A DNA stretch of 64,000 nucleotides from DTU052 sp050951725 (GTDB taxonomy: Bacteria > Bacillota > Syntrophomonadia > Syntrophomonadales > DTU052): the NCBI GenBank assembly GCA_050951725.1, contig JBMNJO010000022.1, positions 1-64,000 on the forward strand. Reading direction: 5' to 3'. The notes beneath the pieces were generated by a model, which had not been told where the DNA came from, searched no databases, and saw only the letters and a program-made list of their open reading frames with translations. Each line of letters begins with the position of its first letter. Position 1 is the stretch's first letter. The position numbers and the translations under genes were made by a program. Below, in pieces: positions 1-7,156 of the stretch.

Positions 1-808
1 AAGACCGCCTACAAGCAGATGATCAATTCCGTACCGTGTGACGTAAAGCCTATTGATCTGCCGCCGGAAAAGCCGCGTGATGAAGAGAAGCTCCATGCGG
101 TCTATTCGGACTTTATTAAGATGCTGACATTGGGGCAGCTTCATCGGCACGACCTTATCAAAAGGGGCCTGCCGGAGAGCAAGTTAAATCAGTTCAAATC
201 ATTACCCGAAGACTCTAAAACCCGGTGGGAAATCTGCCGGGTCTTAGATAAGAAATACGGGCTTAATGATGTTCCTGGTTTCAAACAGAAGACCTCTAAA
301 AAAGGCAATCTCTACTGGGACTGCCTGCGGTCAGGAATGCTGATCCCCACCAGAAACGTCAAGGCCAGATAACAGGCTTTCAAGTAAGGACCGGGGGCGA
401 TCCTAAATACATCTGGTTCGCCTTTTCCGGCCAGACCAAAGCCCAATGTCATATCATCCCCGGCAAGGGGGTTCCCTGGATCATAGAAGGGGTTCTAAAG
501 TCATACGTGGCTCACCACTTCTTGAATGTTCCCTGTATCGGATACCGGGAACCAACACCTGGCGTACAGTACCCGTTGATCTGATCCGTGGAGGCAAGAT
601 CGTTGTTGCCTATGACATGGAGATGAATGAGTACACCCATAACGCCCGGGATGAGTTAGTTACATACCTGGAGGACCAGGGATTTGAAGTCGCAGTAGCA
701 GGTTGGAACAAAAATTTAGGAAAAGGCATTGATGACGCTTGTTTATCACTATTAAAACGCGGTATCAAGCCAAAACCGGAGTTGTTCCTTCCCGGCATAG
801 CTGCATAA
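1..808 (+). pseudogene. Toprim/primase-like protein (DUF3854 type), 5' truncated and frameshifted
   Basis: The reading frame is open to the left edge, so the gene starts upstream of the window. Three consecutive frames together give one protein. Frame 1 runs to the stop at 370-372 and contains HRHDLIKRGLPESKL and GMLIPTRNVK. A second frame from about 363 gives GQITGFQVRTGGDPKYIWF and VPWIIEGVLKS. A third frame from about 560 gives GGKIVVAYDMEMN, GFEVAVAGW and GKGIDDA. The order matches plasmid- and phage-borne Toprim (DUF3854) proteins linked to primase/helicase function: an N-terminal helical part, then the Toprim motifs (EG, then an acidic AYDxEMN in place of DxD, then KGIDD). Both breaks are explained by loss of one base, the first in the AAGGCC run near 361-366. 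It probably once served replication of the element. The family call is by motif recall. Confidence 0.65.
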
Positions 809-818
809 TCCTTTCCGG

Positions 819-907
819 CCTCTTGGTTAGAGGTCGGGCGGGGTTATACAACCCGCTACCTGATCATACGATCAGAGTTAATATCGGCTTCCCGGCCAAA
901 AGGCCGG
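819..907 (+). repeat. String of short tetraloop hairpins (copy 1)
   Basis: The space between the primase-like gene and the next gene folds into consecutive small hairpins: CCTCT/AGAGG (819-833), GGGTT-ATAC-AACCC (841-854), CTGATC-ATAC-GATCAG (860-875) and CCGGCC-AAAA-GGCCGG (892-907). The last three return in the same order and spacing at 10171-10237. There the fourth stem is CCGGTC/GACCGG, so a C-G pair is replaced by T-A with pairing kept, and the loops differ. Compensatory change between copies argues for an RNA structure. It ends 14 nt before the Shine-Dalgarno of the next gene. Function unknown. Confidence 0.6.
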
Positions 908-935
908 AGTAAACACACAAGAGAGGAGAATGTTG

Positions 936-1148
936 GTGTACCAAACTATCGCTGAACTCTTGTTGGAGGAAGAAGCAAAGGCAGGTAGAACCGTATTTGT
1001 CGGCAAACACGCAGTTATTTTATCCGGAGTCTGCCAAGGCATTACTGGCATGGTAGTAATGGCCGACAGCGACACAAGAAGGGTCAGGGTTATGGCCAGC
1101 GACAAGACCATTATCGAAACGTCCTGGAACAACATAACTCAGAGGTGA
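936..1148 (+). CDS. Small conserved protein, paralogue of the gene at 6880
   Basis: A protein of about 70 residues with the core VFVGKHAVILSGVCQGITG followed by beta-rich sequence. It aligns along most of its length with the product of 6880-7110 (VFVGKEATIVSGACTGIAG, ending in HISQ versus NITQ). The pattern of a GK, a hydrophobic strand, a GxxG turn and alternating strands suggests a small SH3/KOW-like beta-barrel, which is an inference. GAGAGGAG at 921-928 suits the GTG at 936 best; ATG at 930 and TTG at 933 are in frame but too close. No function recognised. Confidence 0.6.
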   Translation: MYQTIAELLLEEEAKAGRTVFVGKHAVILSGVCQGITGMVVMADSDTRRVRVMASDKTIIETSWNNITQR

Positions 1149-1184
1149 AGTTAGCAGCCTGAAAAGGCAGAAAGGGGAGAAATA

Positions 1185-1361
1185 GTGTCAACCGGTTACG
1201 ATGTGCATTTTCTTTTATCTGGCATCTACCGCATTGAGGCCGAGACTGAAGAAGAAGCAAGAGAAATTACCAGGGAGATCCTTCAAACGAGAATCGCCGC
1301 TATTGAAGGAGACCTGGCCACGGGAATCGGCATCGAAACGACCGATGTCGCCGAGAGCTGA
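1185..1361 (+). CDS. Small hypothetical protein (58 aa)
   Basis: A GTG-initiated frame preceded by AAAGGGGAGA (1171-1180) encodes 58 residues beginning VSTGYDVHFLLSG and rich in Glu/Ala in the middle (ETEEEAREITREIL). Its position between two like-oriented genes with short gaps and the good ribosome-binding site support it. The EAxEEA-type helix after a short beta strand resembles small plasmid/phage proteins in which an amino-acid or metabolite signal domain has been reduced, but no family is recognised. Confidence 0.5.
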   Translation: MSTGYDVHFLLSGIYRIEAETEEEAREITREILQTRIAAIEGDLATGIGIETTDVAES

Positions 1362-1401
1362 AGCGTAATTAAAAATGGGGCGAAGCAAGGGAGGAAAACA
1401 T

Positions 1402-1839
1402 ATGGAATTGCTACCATGCCCAGAATGTGGTAAACAGCCAAAACTGAGTTCTCTTGATCCTATGAAGTATTTTTGCAGAAACGTCCATTGTACTTGTGGC
1501 GACTGGAAGTCCAGCGAGGAGCTGGTTGCAGCGGATTGGAACAGAAGGGAACATGAAGAAGAAGCCGCAAAAATAAGGGTGCCTTTAAATAGGGCATTAT
1601 ATATTCTTCTATATGATCAGTTTCAATCCGCCGTGGACATGGATTTAGAAATGTATGATGAACAATGGGTTGACTATATAGTTTCCGCACTGATTGAGAA
1701 AAACGATGATATATGCCCATTTAAAAACTATGATTGCGTTAAAAAATGTGAATCGAGTATGGAAAAATGCAAAGACGGTTTACTGATTACATGCGACATT
1801 GAAAAGGAAAGCATTTGGAAAAAATTTATGCTTATTTAG
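1402..1839 (+). CDS. Lar-like restriction-alleviation zinc protein
   Basis: The N-terminal 40-45 residues carry the Lar-family signature: MELLPCPECGKQP, then CRNVHCTCG, SSEE and a closing WNRRE. The two cysteine pairs form a zinc ribbon. In phages and plasmids Lar-type proteins modulate host type I restriction-modification, so an anti-restriction role is possible. The remaining 100 residues form an unrelated C-terminal part with six further cysteines (CPFKNYDCVKKCESSMEKC, then TC), perhaps a second metal site. ATG 1402 is chosen over upstream ATG 1375 because GGGAGG at 1389-1394 is at the right distance. Confidence 0.6.
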   Translation: MELLPCPECGKQPKLSSLDPMKYFCRNVHCTCGDWKSSEELVAADWNRREHEEEAAKIRVPLNRALYILLYDQFQSAVDMDLEMYDEQWVDYIVSALIEKNDDICPFKNYDCVKKCESSMEKCKDGLLITCDIEKESIWKKFMLI

Positions 1840-1860
1840 CGTTGACCGCTTATTTTATGT

Positions 1861-1889
1861 TTGACAACTTACTTAAACTTATGTATTAT
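1861..1889 (+). promoter_or_regulatory. Sigma-A-type promoter
   Basis: TTGACA (1861-1866) and TATTAT (1884-1889) are separated by 17 bases, with a TG just before the -10 element. It lies just upstream of the gene at 1921, in an AT-rich stretch after a stop codon, so it probably starts a new transcription unit. Confidence 0.7.
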
Positions 1890-1920
1890 ATAATCAATAA
1901 TTAATAAGGAGGTTTTGCAA

Positions 1921-2391
1921 ATGAGAAAAATCATCAATGGAAGAACTTATAACACAGAGACAAGTAAGGTAATAGGCGAATGGAGCAACTCTTATGGCCG
2001 TAGTGACTTTCACTATTGCGAAGAAACTCTTTACAAGAATACTAAAGGCGCATACTTTATTTATGGAGAAGGTGGCCCAATGAGCAAGTACAGCCGTCCA
2101 ACAGGGCAAAACAGCTGGAGCGGCGGGGAAGAAATCACACCATTGACAAGAGAAGAAGCGCAGGAATGGGCCGAAAAGTACCTAGAAGCAGAGGAATACG
2201 AAGCGGAATTCGGAGAAGTTGAAGAAGCCGAGGGAGATCTAACAACTAGGGAACGGGTAACCTTTTCACTAGATACTTTAATAATGACGAACTTAAGGAA
2301 ATTATCAGCAGAAACAGGAACACCAATGGCAAGAATGATTGATAGGGCAATAATGGCAATGTATGAGGATGAATTCAAGAAACTATTATAG
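1921..2391 (+). CDS. Hypothetical protein with C-terminal ribbon-helix-helix-like domain
   Basis: 156 residues. The N-terminal half (MRKIINGRTYNTET, EETLYKNTKGAYFIYGEGGP, ITPLTREEAQEW) matches a small domain I recall from many Firmicutes mobile elements and have no function for. The C-terminal 45 residues (RERVTFSLDTLIMTNLRKLS, GTPMARMIDRAI) fit a CopG/Arc-like ribbon-helix-helix: one beta strand and two helices. That suggests DNA binding, perhaps autoregulation from the promoter at 1861. An acidic linker joins the halves. ATG 1921 is 8 bases after AAGGAGG; an in-frame TTG at 1915 overlaps the ribosome site. A terminator follows. Confidence 0.6.
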   Translation: MRKIINGRTYNTETSKVIGEWSNSYGRSDFHYCEETLYKNTKGAYFIYGEGGPMSKYSRPTGQNSWSGGEEITPLTREEAQEWAEKYLEAEEYEAEFGEVEEAEGDLTTRERVTFSLDTLIMTNLRKLSAETGTPMARMIDRAIMAMYEDEFKKLL

Positions 2392-2430
2392 CGTAAATAT
2401 GACCAGGGCTATAGTAGTAGCTAACCAAAA

Positions 2431-2466
2431 GACGGCCAGGGTAAAAACCTTGACCGCCTTTTTTTA
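2431..2466 (+). terminator. Rho-independent terminator
   Basis: Stem CGGCCAGGGT / ACCTTGACCG with an AAAA loop and one mismatch, followed by GCC and seven T. It closes the 1921-2391 transcription unit. Confidence 0.75.
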
Positions 2467-2633
2467 TCTTGACAGGAACTATGTTAGATTTAGTTATTTT
2501 ACATTATGGGCAATAGAACGTGAGCAATAAATCACTCAAGGAAGAAGCGAAGTACCGATGTCAGCCGGTGCCTCGCAGACTGTTAATTATGCGCAACACC
2601 GGAAGGCCCATTTGTAGAAAAGGGGGTATTGCC

Positions 2634-3104
2634 ATGACGGAAAACGAAGCAAAAATTGTAAAAGACAGGATAAATCGCATCCTGCCTTTTGTGGAAGGAA
2701 AGGTAAAACAAGAGCTAGAGGATATGCTTAACCAGATCCATTACTTAGCGGAGAACAATGGATGGATACCAGTAACAGAAAGACTGCCCGAATGCGACGA
2801 GAAATGCCAAATATCAAGGGTAGTCTGGTGCTTGGATGCCTATGGTAAAACCGGCTTCGGCATCTACCAAAACCAATTGCGGGAAGAAAGCTGGTTTATT
2901 GGCGGCGGAGCAGGTGAGAACAACGTAAAAATAACTCATTGGATGCCGCTGCCCGGGTTGCCGCAAAGCCGAGTCGCCCAAAGCGACGAAAACCAAAGGC
3001 CCGATTGTTACAACGCCAACGACGACCCTTATCCGTTGTGCAAAGGAAAGTCGTCAGACGAGTGTCTGCACTGCTGCCTATACGAAAACATGATTCAAGG
3101 GTAG
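2634..3104 (+). CDS. DUF551-domain protein
   Basis: 156 residues. The middle holds the DUF551 signature: GWIPVTERLPE near residue 42, a beta-rich region (YGKTGFGIYQNQ), and ITHWMPLPGLP. A C-terminal tail carries CYNANDDPYPLC and CLHCCLY, possibly a metal site. The domain is common in phages and integrative elements and has no known function. ATG 2634 follows AGGGGGT; earlier in-frame starts lack a ribosome site and read through low-complexity sequence. A second DUF551 protein is at 4921. Confidence 0.65.
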   Translation: MTENEAKIVKDRINRILPFVEGKVKQELEDMLNQIHYLAENNGWIPVTERLPECDEKCQISRVVWCLDAYGKTGFGIYQNQLREESWFIGGGAGENNVKITHWMPLPGLPQSRVAQSDENQRPDCYNANDDPYPLCKGKSSDECLHCCLYENMIQG

Positions 3105-3146
3105 CAACCGTTAACTGACTTCGGCCTAACCCATCTATTGGAAGGA

Positions 3147-3174
3147 GCTAGGGGTGGGCTACCCCACCCCTAGC
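3147..3174 (+). terminator. Strong GC hairpin between 2634 and 3232 genes
   Basis: A perfect 12-bp stem, GCTAGGGGTGGG / CCCACCCCTAGC, with a CTAC loop. It has no T-run, so its efficiency as a terminator is uncertain. It is preceded directly by GGAAGGAG and resembles the GGGGTGGG/CCCACCCC hairpins at 12297 and 12914 that separate ribosome site and start codon, but no start codon follows closely here. Confidence 0.5.
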
Positions 3175-3231
3175 TTAAACATATTAACATCACTCCCAAA
3201 TATCAACTATCCCAAAAAGGGGGTAATCATT

Positions 3232-3786
3232 ATGCGTATTGGAATCACCGGAAGCCACGGTACGGGCAAGACAACTTTGGCCAAAGCCCTGGCAGAACAA
3301 ACGGGCTTGCCGCTGATCGAGGAACAGGCTCGGTATGTGGCTCAGAAATTGGGCATCACCAGTATTAAGTCCCTGAGAGATGACCAGAATCGAGGAGCTA
3401 ATTTTCAATGGGGATGCTTAAACCAGCAGCTCCAGGTAGAAAAAAGACAGCATTTTGTTTCTGACCGGACAACTATCGACAATGCGGTCTACTGGCTGAA
3501 ATACCACGCCCACCGCTGGCCTTCTGAAGCAAGCAATTACTACTACCAGAGAGCATTAGGCAATGTTAAGAATTACGACCTGATCATTTACGTTCCGCCT
3601 GAGTTTCCGCCTGAAGATGACGGGTTCCGGGGGACGGATCGGGGCCAACAGTTAGAAGTAGATACCTACATACGGGCGTTTTTAGCTTTAACCGAGCCAA
3701 GTTTCATAACGGTTAAAGGGACGATGGAACAAAGGCTTAAGGAGGCGATTTCAGCCATTCAGGATTGTTCTAAAAAGCTGGCATGA
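3232..3786 (+). CDS. P-loop ATPase/kinase-like protein (AAA_28/NadR type)
   Basis: 184 residues. A Walker A motif sits at the very N-terminus (GITGSHGTGKTTLA, residues 4-17). It is followed by EEQARYVAQKLG, FVSDRTTIDNAVYW near residue 80 (the SDR-T segment typical of NadR-like nucleoside kinases and AAA_28 proteins) and DLIIYVPPEF. Length and motif order fit a small-molecule kinase or uncharacterised P-loop protein, and the substrate cannot be told. ATG 3232 follows AAAAAGGGGG; an upstream GTG at 3154 lies inside the hairpin at 3147 and is unlikely. Confidence 0.7.
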   Translation: MRIGITGSHGTGKTTLAKALAEQTGLPLIEEQARYVAQKLGITSIKSLRDDQNRGANFQWGCLNQQLQVEKRQHFVSDRTTIDNAVYWLKYHAHRWPSEASNYYYQRALGNVKNYDLIIYVPPEFPPEDDGFRGTDRGQQLEVDTYIRAFLALTEPSFITVKGTMEQRLKEAISAIQDCSKKLA

Positions 3787-3808
3787 CGGGAGAAAAGAGG
3801 TGTCTGAC

Positions 3809-4015
3809 TTGACAGAAAAAACAACTTTAGAGTGGTGTTCATACTGCGAGATGGAAGTGGAGATTGCCGCTGACAATGCCACTAAATGCCCTAACTGCGG
3901 GGAAAGCATATTTCCCTGCTCAACCTGCGACGATCTTCCCAAGCGGTGTGATTGGAAGAAAGACTATGGCTGCTGGAGGTTCCCGCAACAGAGGAATGCA
4001 GGCCCAGCCGATTAG
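3809..4015 (+). CDS. Small zinc-ribbon protein
   Basis: About 68 residues with CSYC, CPNCGES, CSTCDD and a later CDWKKDYGC, i.e. a zinc ribbon plus a third cysteine pair. TTG 3809 is 8 bases after GAGG (3797-3800); GTG 3800 overlaps that site. The 3' end overlaps the next gene in another frame. It may be structural or regulatory; no specific family recognised. Confidence 0.5.
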   Translation: MTEKTTLEWCSYCEMEVEIAADNATKCPNCGESIFPCSTCDDLPKRCDWKKDYGCWRFPQQRNAGPAD

Positions 4016-4259
4016 TGCCCACTGGAACAATGATGGACAGGTAGTTTTGGCCGTAGAAGTAACCCTGCCGCAAGAGACAATATCCAAGCCGGAAGCCAAG
4101 GCGATAGCCCTTGACGTGGGGAAAAACCTGTTGGAGCAATTGGCCAAAGCCGCGACTGTTATCGAGTCGGCACGGCAAGCCTGTGAGGAACTGGAAGGGC
4201 ATAGGCTTTATGCGATCACAGCATTAAGACAAGCCATTGCCCAGTATGATCGGGGGTGA
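3966..4259 (+). CDS. Hypothetical protein (about 97 aa)
   Basis: Begins in a frame overlapping the zinc-ribbon gene. Core sequence HWNNDGQVVLAVEVTLP, then a long helix (ALDVGKNLLEQLAKAATVIE) ending in QAIAQYDRG. ATG 3966 has GGAAG eight bases upstream; ATG 3996 is an alternative with a poorly spaced AGAGG. The stop is next to the GTG of the sigma-like gene, as in an operon. No family recognised. Confidence 0.45.
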   Translation: MAAGGSRNRGMQAQPISAHWNNDGQVVLAVEVTLPQETISKPEAKAIALDVGKNLLEQLAKAATVIESARQACEELEGHRLYAITALRQAIAQYDRG

Positions 4260-4260
4260 T

Positions 4261-4879
4261 GTGGTGCAAAACCTAATCGGCATATACCCGTTTAATCTCG
4301 CTCGCGCGATCTTTCAAAGCGAGGAAGATGCCTCAAAATCTACTTGCCCGGTTTATCTCTTGCATTAGCCACTCTGAACGAACGGGAGCAGGATGTTTTA
4401 AGACGGCGATTTTCCGAGAAACTGACGCTCCGCGCTATTGGACAGATACATGGGTTAGCGCAGGAGCGAATCAGACAAATAGAGCCAAGGCACTAAGAAA
4501 GCTCCGTATGCCGTCACTGAAGAATATGTTCGTAGCGGTTCCTTTAACTGAAATAAAGGAGCAAAACATTGAGTATCAGAAACTTTCCCGGGAGTACGAA
4601 CTGTTAGCTACGGCTTTTGAGATGCTCACCGCAAAGAAAGCTGATCCCGAAGTGGTGGTTCCACTGGCAGAAATGGCCGTAACCATGCAAACGCCAATTT
4701 CAGATCTGGACCTTAGTGTTAGATCTTTTAACTGCCTGAAACGGGCAGGAAAGAACACGCTTCGGGATATTGTTGAGATGACAGAGGACGATCTTTTGCA
4801 GATTAGAAATCTTGGGCGGAAATCTGCTGAAGAGATCATTGGCAAAATTAAAAGCTACGGCCTTGACCTCAGTAAGTAG
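4261..4879 (+). pseudogene. Sigma-70 region 4 / RNA polymerase alpha-CTD fusion, frameshifted
   Basis: From GTG 4261 the first frame gives IFQSEEDASKS. The next frame from about 4350 gives LATLNEREQDVLRRRF, LTLRAIGQIHGL and AQERIRQIE, the helix-turn-helix of sigma-70 region 4. It stops at once after RQIE, but a third frame continues the canonical sigma sequence as AKALRKLRMPSLKNMFV. One lost G in GAGGCC (now GAGCC near 4488) restores the frame. After a linker the last 60 residues (DLDLSVRSFNCLKRAG, TLRDIVEMTEDDLLQIRN, LGRKSAEEIIGKI) are an alpha-subunit C-terminal domain, the part that contacts UP elements and activators. Together these would make a promoter-binding factor lacking the core-binding sigma region 2. 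Confidence 0.7.
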
Positions 4880-4920
4880 GGATTAAGGCCAAGGTAAGAA
4901 CAAATAAGGGGGTACTTGCG

Positions 4921-5409
4921 ATGAGTACAAACAACTGGATTAAGGTGGAGGAAAGGCTCCCCGAAAGCGGTCAGGAGGTGCTGATTTATTATTGGGACGA
5001 AGGATATGACATCCATCAGATACACCATCTAACTTATTTTAAGAAGGGTGCAGTTATGGATACAGCAATTCCAAACAAATATGACACGCTGGAGGAAAAT
5101 CTGCTGGATGCCCTTTTCAACAAGGCAAACGAAATCAGGGCACCAGAAGACGGGTTTTATATGTCAGGGCACTTTGGCGATAACATCAGTTTCAGGAAAC
5201 ACGCCGATATAATAACGCATTGGCAACCATTACCCGAGCCGCCGGAAGAAGGCGAGGCAGTGCAATCCAAGGCCGGAAGGATGCTGCCTGAAGGATTCTC
5301 CTGCGTCTTATTATCAGATGAAAAGACCCTAGCGGTATTTCACCCAGAGGGGAAAGCGGTTGTCAGTGAGCCACGGCATATATTTGCACCGTCGGTTTTT
5401 AGAAATTAG
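4921..5409 (+). CDS. DUF551-domain protein
   Basis: 162 residues: NNWIKVEERLPESGQEVLIY at the N-terminus and IITHWQPLPEPPEEG near residue 100 are the two ends of the DUF551 domain, with a 50-residue insertion between them. The C-terminal 50 residues are not part of it. It is a second member alongside the gene at 2634. Start by AAGGGGGT upstream of ATG 4921. Unknown function, typical of mobile elements. Confidence 0.65.
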   Translation: MSTNNWIKVEERLPESGQEVLIYYWDEGYDIHQIHHLTYFKKGAVMDTAIPNKYDTLEENLLDALFNKANEIRAPEDGFYMSGHFGDNISFRKHADIITHWQPLPEPPEEGEAVQSKAGRMLPEGFSCVLLSDEKTLAVFHPEGKAVVSEPRHIFAPSVFRN

Positions 5410-5425
5410 CAAAGGAGAAGAAATT

Positions 5426-5803
5426 ATGTATTTTCACGATCCACTAATTAAGATTAGATGCCGCTCCTGCCACGAAGAATTCCTGGTGAGCGGCTATGTC
5501 CTGAAACAGAAGACTGACGAGAAATATCCCGGGGATGGCTGTTTTTGCCCGTACTGCGGAAGCCGGGAAACGGAAGCCGTCACATGGGACGAGGAAAACC
5601 TGGATTATATAGAAGAAATGGGCTGTTTAGCTATTGGGCATTACGAAGTGGGTCACGACGAAGTTCTGTCCGTATGGGAAGTAACCCACGAAGATGGCAG
5701 AAGCGAAATCGTCGAAGCACTAAATTTCGCTCATGCTATCGAACAGTACCATCGAAAGGGCTGTTATAGTCCAGGAAAGATAACCGCTCGTAAACGGGAT
5801 TAG
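5426..5803 (+). CDS. Zinc-ribbon protein
   Basis: 125 residues. An N-terminal treble-clef or ribbon (CRSCHEEF near residue 12, FCPYCGSRET near residue 40) is followed by an alpha/beta region (HYEVGHDEVLSVWEVTHEDG). ATG 5426 lies 7 bases after AAAGGAG. A large hairpin follows the stop. Family not recognised. Confidence 0.55.
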   Translation: MYFHDPLIKIRCRSCHEEFLVSGYVLKQKTDEKYPGDGCFCPYCGSRETEAVTWDEENLDYIEEMGCLAIGHYEVGHDEVLSVWEVTHEDGRSEIVEALNFAHAIEQYHRKGCYSPGKITARKRD

Positions 5804-5812
5804 GCTGAACAA

Positions 5813-5857
5813 GTTAACCCCCAATTAGCAGTCATCTACTGCCAGTTGGGGGTTAAC
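5813..5857 (+). terminator. Two-part hairpin after 5426 gene
   Basis: Outer 12-bp stem GTTAACCCCCAA / TTGGGGGTTAAC enclosing an inner stem GCAGT-CATCT-ACTGC. No T-run follows. It may act as a terminator or as a leader structure for the gene at 5881, whose ribosome site starts about 10 bases downstream. Confidence 0.5.
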
Positions 5858-5880
5858 AACAAAATTAAGGGGTTGGTATC

Positions 5881-6084
5881 ATGCAAAAAATCGAATGGAA
5901 ATGCCCCGATTGTGGGGCATATAACAGTGATACTATCGAACATGCCCAAACATATACCTGCGTCTGTACTAAATGCAGAGCCGAGTGCGAAGTTTATTTC
6001 GACGTAGTAGTTTCAGAAGTCAATAAGGTATGGCAGGGAAAGACGGCAGAGTGTCACGAGGAGGGAAGTGTAAATGATAACTAA
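5881..6084 (+). CDS. Small zinc-ribbon protein
   Basis: 67 residues with CPDCGAYN and CVCTKCRAEC, a rubredoxin-like four-cysteine zinc ribbon, followed by beta strands (VYFDVVVSE). Start ATG 5881 after AAGGGG. The end overlaps the next small frame by 11 bases, as in translational coupling. Confidence 0.5.
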   Translation: MQKIEWKCPDCGAYNSDTIEHAQTYTCVCTKCRAECEVYFDVVVSEVNKVWQGKTAECHEEGSVNDN

Positions 6085-6217
6085 AGGGCAAGTGGTATAT
6101 TGCGAGCCTGGGATTAACATGTCACGTAACAATACCGATGTTGTTGAAGGGACGGTTATCAAGGTTGGAAGAAAGTATTTTGAGGCTAAGATAAGACACA
6201 GAACCTATCAAACATAA
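6074..6217 (+). CDS. Very small hypothetical protein (47 aa), perhaps truncated
   Basis: ATG 6074 preceded by GAGGGAAG. The product begins MITKGQVVYCEPGINMS and contains VVEGTVIKVGRKYFEAKI, which reads like the first half of a small beta-barrel domain. It then stops early, so it may be a truncated member of a longer family. Followed by about 280 bases without a gene. Confidence 0.4.
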   Translation: MITKGQVVYCEPGINMSRNNTDVVEGTVIKVGRKYFEAKIRHRTYQT

Positions 6218-6328
6218 CCGCGTTATTTAGACTTGTTTCAACTACTAAACAAGGAATTATTGTTAACCATACAGCATCTTTGTAGTTAACACAATTCATT
6301 TATCTTCAACCATCAAATACCATTTTGG

Positions 6329-6358
6329 TTGACAATAGTTGAAAGCGCCGAGTATTAA
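6329..6358 (+). promoter_or_regulatory. Sigma-A-type promoter
   Basis: TTGACA (6329-6334), 18-base spacer, TATTAA (6353-6358), in the AT-rich gene-free stretch 6218-6500. It would transcribe the structured element at 6441 and the small gene at 6501. Confidence 0.5.
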
Positions 6359-6440
6359 GATTTACGGAAAATGAGGGTATAAGTAGGAATAACTTTTCCG
6401 AGCATCTGTTGAAACTGCTATTAGAGTATTCTAATATGCG

Positions 6441-6485
6441 ACATTCCAAGGAAATCCCGCTTCGGGGGAGCGTCAATTATGTGAA
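6441..6485 (+). repeat. Structured intergenic element, copy 1
   Basis: The two copies share ACAT-CCAAxGAAATC at the left and a closing ATTATGTG at the right. The ends pair (ACAT with ATGT), around a GC-rich inner hairpin whose sequence differs between copies. This copy ends 6-8 bases before the GGGAGGG ribosome site of the gene at 6501. The layout suggests a cis-acting RNA leader or a small repeat. It matches no riboswitch class known to me. Confidence 0.45.
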
Positions 6486-6500
6486 ACAAGGGAGGGCAAA

Positions 6501-6707
6501 ATGGAACGGGAAATATTAATGAAAATTCTTGAATTGGTTAACAAGGGCCATAAGGTTGCTTTTGAGGAAGATTGGGGTGGAAACTCAATTACGGTATTTA
6601 TAGACGACTCGCATACACATTGCGGTATTCCAGAAGGCAGTTTTGATAGTTTAGTGAAAAGCCTGCATGAGACCTTAGTGAGGGGCGGTGGCTTATCTTT
6701 TGTATAA
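6501..6707 (+). CDS. Small hypothetical protein (68 aa)
   Basis: MEREILMKILELVNKGHKV, FEEDWGGNSITVFID, then a helical C-terminus. The ribosome site GGGAGGG lies 4-10 bases upstream of ATG 6501. It is flanked on both sides by copies of the structured element (6441 and 6714). Function unknown. Confidence 0.5.
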   Translation: MEREILMKILELVNKGHKVAFEEDWGGNSITVFIDDSHTHCGIPEGSFDSLVKSLHETLVRGGGLSFV

Positions 6708-6713
6708 TGCTTA

Positions 6714-6765
6714 CACATACCAAAGAAATCGCGCCCCGGAAGTGGCGGGGAATATTCATTATGTG
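6714..6765 (+). repeat. Structured intergenic element, copy 2
   Basis: CACATA at the left pairs with TATGTG at the right. Conserved ACCAAAGAAATC matches copy 1, and the inner hairpin here is CCCC/GGGG instead of CGCT/AGCG. It lies between the stop of the 6501 gene and the gene at 6880, followed by a small CCCCACC/GGTGGGG hairpin at about 6839-6853. Confidence 0.45.
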
Positions 6766-6879
6766 CAAGCTGCGATCTTGATCCGCGCGATGATAACAAC
6801 CTGGAACAGATCTGAGTCAATAATCTACCTCAAGTAAACCCCACCTGGTGGGGATTATTAAGAAAGCGAGGTTATCAAC

Positions 6880-7110
6880 ATGCCCAATTTAACAGCAGAA
6901 GAATGGGAACGAATAATAGAACACAAAGGACTAAAGGCCAATAGCCAACAAAAAGTGTTTGTTGGCAAAGAAGCAACTATAGTAAGTGGTGCATGTACCG
7001 GCATTGCTGGCACGTGTATCTACGCAAACAGCATTGCGAATTCGGTTATTATAAAAGCCGATCAAGACACGTATGTAGCAGTTACCTTTGAGCATATATC
7101 TCAAGCGTAA
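6880..7110 (+). CDS. Small conserved protein, paralogue of the gene at 936
   Basis: 76 residues. An N-terminal helix (LTAEEWERIIEHKG) precedes the shared core QQKVFVGKEATIVSGACTGI, GTCIYANSI and VIIKADQDTYVAV, ending HISQA. Conservation with 936-1148 spans the predicted beta-rich core. It precedes dnaE by 46 bases. A small SH3-like or nucleic-acid-binding fold is plausible but unproven. Confidence 0.55.
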   Translation: MPNLTAEEWERIIEHKGLKANSQQKVFVGKEATIVSGACTGIAGTCIYANSIANSVIIKADQDTYVAVTFEHISQA

Positions 7111-7156
7111 CTGCACATTGCAAGGATTATGCACCAAACTGAAAGGAGGTGGTGGC

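Noticed and set aside
2469..2500. TTGACA upstream of the 2634 gene as a promoter
   Set aside because: No acceptable -10 element at 16-18 bases.
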